DNA from: Candidatus Magnetobacterium casense
GTDB taxonomy: Bacteria > Nitrospirota > Thermodesulfovibrionia > Thermodesulfovibrionales > Magnetobacteriaceae
DNA: 64,000 nucleotides
NCBI RefSeq assembly: GCF_000714715.1
Contig: NZ_JMFO01000014.1
Coordinates: forward strand, 1-64,000
Direction of reading: 5' to 3'
In this document: positions 62,092 through 64,000 of the stretch, piece after piece
How positions within the stretch are numbered: the first letter of the stretch is position 1
Layout: each line of letters starts with the position of its first letter
Position numbers and translations under genes: made by a program
Notes under the pieces: model-generated
Database searches by the model: none
What the model was told of the DNA's origin: nothing
The model's input: only the letters and a program-made list of their open reading frames with translations

Positions 62092-62195
62092 GCTCAGGGG
62101 TGTAAACAGCCGTGTCACCAACTTTGCCTTGAGTTCCCTATATTTTACGCTTATTTATAGAGGGGGTGGGTGTGTTTTGGGCGCATTTTTGCATT
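62092..62195. other. Gap between the VWA gene and the integrase
   Basis: About 100 bases between two convergent genes. An attachment site of the integrated element could be expected here, since the integrase is the last gene on this side, but no direct repeat can be seen because the other end is outside the window. Confidence 0.35.
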
Positions 62196-63191
62196 TTAGT
62201 AGTCGATTTTTGCAATTGCATCTTGCAGATGACTTTGACTCATGTGTGCATATATAAGGGTAGTATTGTATGAACTGTGACCGAGTAGTTCTTGTACCGT
62301 TTGAAGACTGATCCCTTTTTGTACAAGTAATGATGCAAATGTATGTCTAAGATCGTGCAATCTGAACTCTCCAACGCCTGCTTTTTTAAAGTAAATTTTC
62401 ATTCTGTGTGTGATAGTATCAGGTTTCATTTCGAATATCTTACCAATTCCACGACCATACTCTGTTATTATTTTTTCCAGCCCTTCAGATACAGGCACTT
62501 TTCGACTTTGATATGACTTGGTTTTTCTGAAAATAACACCATCTTCTTGAATATCTACCCATTGAAGCCTTTGTATCTCTGACCTTCTTCCTCCCGTGTG
62601 TAGATAGAGGGCGAACATTAACCGATACGTCTTATTGTCTCCTATCGCAGCGTATATCTTCTGTATTTGTTGTTCATTAAGAAAACGTGGAAATATCTTT
62701 TGTTCTCGTAGTTGCTTGTACCCTGCAATGGGATTAACTTTAAGGTATTCTCTTTCAACTGCCCATGAAAAGGCTGCTTTAATTCGCTTCATGTCTGAGT
62801 TTACAGTTCCAGGTTTGTTGTTGATAGCCCTGCAATAAGTTACATATGCGTCCATGTCCTGCTTTTTTATGACTGATATTTGCTTGCCTTGTCCGATTAC
62901 CTTTGTGAATTTATCCAGTGATTTTTTTACATGTTTGAAAGTTTCACCCGCTCTGTTGCTATCACACCAGTCCAGATACGCTGTCACAAACTCTTGCAGC
63001 GACATGGTCGGCGTCCTGTCCAGCACAACCAGCTTGCCCTTGACGGCCTCCCGCTGGAGGGCGATAAACCGCATCTTGGCCTCGCGCTCGTCGCGTGTCT
63101 GCAAAGACCGCTTGTGCGTCCTGTCAATCTGCACATACCAGATGCCATTGTCTTCCCGTTTAAACAGTCTCATGCCATCAACTGATTTCAT
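62196..63191 (-). CDS. int: Tyrosine recombinase / phage-type integrase
   Basis: 331 residues. SAM-like core-binding domain (about 60-150), then a catalytic domain with HTGGRRSEI (Arg), HDLRHTFASLL (His, Arg, His), LGHSSYNTT (His) and TLIYAHM (Tyr). All catalytic residues are present. It would integrate or excise a mobile element whose other genes lie upstream on the minus strand and out of the window. The start is just inside the end of the excisionase-like gene (4-base overlap). Confidence 0.95.
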   Translation of the reverse strand: MKSVDGMRLFKREDNGIWYVQIDRTHKRSLQTRDEREAKMRFIALQREAVKGKLVVLDRTPTMSLQEFVTAYLDWCDSNRAGETFKHVKKSLDKFTKVIGQGKQISVIKKQDMDAYVTYCRAINNKPGTVNSDMKRIKAAFSWAVEREYLKVNPIAGYKQLREQKIFPRFLNEQQIQKIYAAIGDNKTYRLMFALYLHTGGRRSEIQRLQWVDIQEDGVIFRKTKSYQSRKVPVSEGLEKIITEYGRGIGKIFEMKPDTITHRMKIYFKKAGVGEFRLHDLRHTFASLLVQKGISLQTVQELLGHSSYNTTLIYAHMSQSHLQDAIAKIDY

Positions 63192-63436
63192 TTTACGCCT
63201 CTGATGATGGTTTTTGCAAATGCCCGCGCGCGGTCTACGTCTGACTGTAGATAGTCGTCAATGGCCTGTTGCGGGATGATATACCTGGTACCGATGCGCT
63301 TGTGGCGGATTTCACCGGAGATAAGCAGCGGACGCAGGGTATTCCACGACAGGCCGAGGACATAGCACGCCTCCCCGGGCGATAGTACGGCAGCGTTAGG
63401 CCGTGGCGGGGTCTTCTTAATCACTACTACATCCAT
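63188..63436 (-). CDS. Helix-turn-helix excisionase-like protein
   Basis: 82 residues: ..VLSPGEACYVLGLSWNTLRPLLISGEIRHKRIGTRYIIPQQAIDDYL.., the MerR/excisionase (AlpA-type) fold that binds DNA next to att sites. It is translationally coupled to the integrase and begins inside the end of a tiny gene (63427-63579). It should steer the recombinase to excision or act as a regulator. Confidence 0.88.
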   Translation of the reverse strand: MDVVVIKKTPPRPNAAVLSPGEACYVLGLSWNTLRPLLISGEIRHKRIGTRYIIPQQAIDDYLQSDVDRARAFAKTIIRGVK

Positions 63437-63579
63437 CCTTGTTGTTTGAATATCCGTATTGCTTCTTCACGGCTCATTGGCTTCAACGGGATGTTGCAAT
63501 TGCAACGTTTTCTCCTAAAATGTAAAAGCCCTTTCACTGCTGCCCAAAGTGCTCTAAACATGTCCTTCAATTCTCGCAT
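63427..63579 (-). CDS. Small protein (50 aa) of the integrated element
   Basis: ATG at 63577-63579, TAG at 63427-63429. The product (MRELKDMFRALWAAVKG.. ..RRKRCNCNIPLKPMSREEA.. ..GWM) has an amphipathic start, a CNC pair and a basic middle. It begins directly after the Dam stop and overlaps the excisionase gene by 10 bases, which supports it as a coupled phage/element gene. No family is known to me. Confidence 0.55.
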   Translation of the reverse strand: MRELKDMFRALWAAVKGLLHFRRKRCNCNIPLKPMSREEAIRIFKQQGWM

Positions 63580-64000
63580 TCAGTCCTTCCTAACGTTAGT
63601 GATAATCAGTTCTTTAACCTTACCCCGCCCGTTGCCATTGCAGTTGATCGAGTGTGGTGCCTCTACTTCGTGGATGTCGAAACAGCTATGAGCCTCCCAT
63701 AGTCTCCAAATGAAATCAGTATTGCTATTGGATGCCAAGATATGACATCCCCTGTTTGACAAATCCGCGCACATACCAGCAAGTTCCATTTGGTCTTCTT
63801 CAGTAAAACCTTGTGCTGTGTATGCCGTGAACCCTCCGTGGTAGGGTGGATCACAGTAGATGAAATCGCCTGGTTTTGCAAATGACAACGTTTTAGTGAA
63901 ATAAGAATGCTCTATTCTTTTATGGTTAGACAAAAAATCACTAATTGCCTCTATGTTTTTCGCCTCGTAAAGGTCAGGAGTATGGTATCGGCCATATGGG
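63580..64000 (-). CDS. dam: DNA adenine methylase (Dam/D12 class), N-terminal part outside window
   Basis: The frame stays open to the last base. ..PYGRYHTPDLYEAKNIEAISDFLSNHKRIEHSYF.., ..FIYCDPPYHGG.. (catalytic DPPY) and ..RGCHILASNSNTDFIWRLW.. are the C-terminal half of Dam-type N6-adenine methyltransferases. The first about 150 residues with the FxGxG motif lie beyond the window. It belongs to the integrated element with int and the excisionase-like gene. Confidence 0.92.
   Translation of the reverse strand, partial: PYGRYHTPDLYEAKNIEAISDFLSNHKRIEHSYFTKTLSFAKPGDFIYCDPPYHGGFTAYTAQGFTEEDQMELAGMCADLSNRGCHILASNSNTDFIWRLWEAHSCFDIHEVEAPHSINCNGNGRGKVKELIITNVRKD

Overview
The window looks like a piece of chromosome from a Gram-negative bacterium: lpxC, lipoprotein and Sec signal peptides, and an LPS-type envelope are implied. 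Full-length housekeeping genes (hrcA-grpE-dnaK-dnaJ, groES-groL, rpsO-pnp, ispD-ispF, hisG, tldD, lpxC) are mixed with many histidine kinases, Rpn-type nuclease genes, toxin-antitoxin pairs and short repeats. The style of the signalling proteins and the TMTC-like membrane proteins would fit a Nitrospirota/Thermodesulfovibrionia-like organism such as a Magnetobacterium relative. That is an impression from protein style, not a proven placement, and no magnetosome gene is present.

Layout. 1-0.9 kb: end of an ISAzo13-like insertion sequence cutting into an antitoxin-like gene. 0.9-9 kb (minus strand): heat-shock genes hrcA-grpE-dnaK-dnaJ and groES-groL, with a CIRCE operator in front of groES only, plus a small cluster of uncharacterised genes between them. 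9.2-14.6 kb: accessory stretch with three toxin-antitoxin loci (one with its toxin cut short), a lipoprotein, a large secreted protein with a clear terminator, and a truncated Rpn gene. 14.6-19.8 kb: M16 peptidase, pnp, rpsO, aminotransferase. 19.9-25.8 kb: tandem duplicated Rpn genes, a frameshifted methyltransferase, and a phosphatase-FHA-cyclase/FHA-kinase pair. 26.2-29.9 kb: two overlapping TMTC-like membrane/TPR proteins. 30.7-35.5 kb: PilB-like ATPase, a cNMP-binding protein, an orphan cytochrome b C-terminal subunit, cobO, ispF and ispD. 36-44.6 kb: tRNA-Arg, a macrodomain protein, an Rpn gene, a GAF-GAF-PAS-HD-GYP protein, a toxin-antitoxin pair and hisG. 44.6-54.3 kb: signalling island. 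54.5-62.1 kb: tldD, lpxC, a glcD-like gene and a VWA/coiled-coil protein. 62.2-64 kb: edge of an integrated element (integrase, excisionase-like protein, Dam methylase).

The most interesting system is the minus-strand cluster at 44.6-49.5 kb. It holds a KaiC with both P-loops, both catalytic Glu pairs and the Thr/Ser/Thr phosphorylation positions intact, and a KaiB very close to the cyanobacterial protein. Next to them is a receiver-domain protein whose C-terminal helical part resembles the C-terminal domain of KaiA (or the related RsbU N-terminal domain). A single-domain response regulator and a receiver-PAS-histidine kinase flank these genes. This could be a complete KaiA-like/KaiB/KaiC timing module with its own phosphorelay in a bacterium that shows no photosynthesis gene in this window.

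Intergenic DNA is full of short non-coding elements. At least three families can be seen. Family A has ends of the type ATTATAGCA, two GC-rich hairpins and in some copies an outward promoter-like end. Family B has ends CTATACTTTCGCACTT, with a 7-bp target duplication in one copy. Family C has ends GTATCCTCTTTATATT, also with flanking direct repeats in one copy. They interrupt or trim several genes, and most of the broken genes lie next to them or to the insertion sequence.
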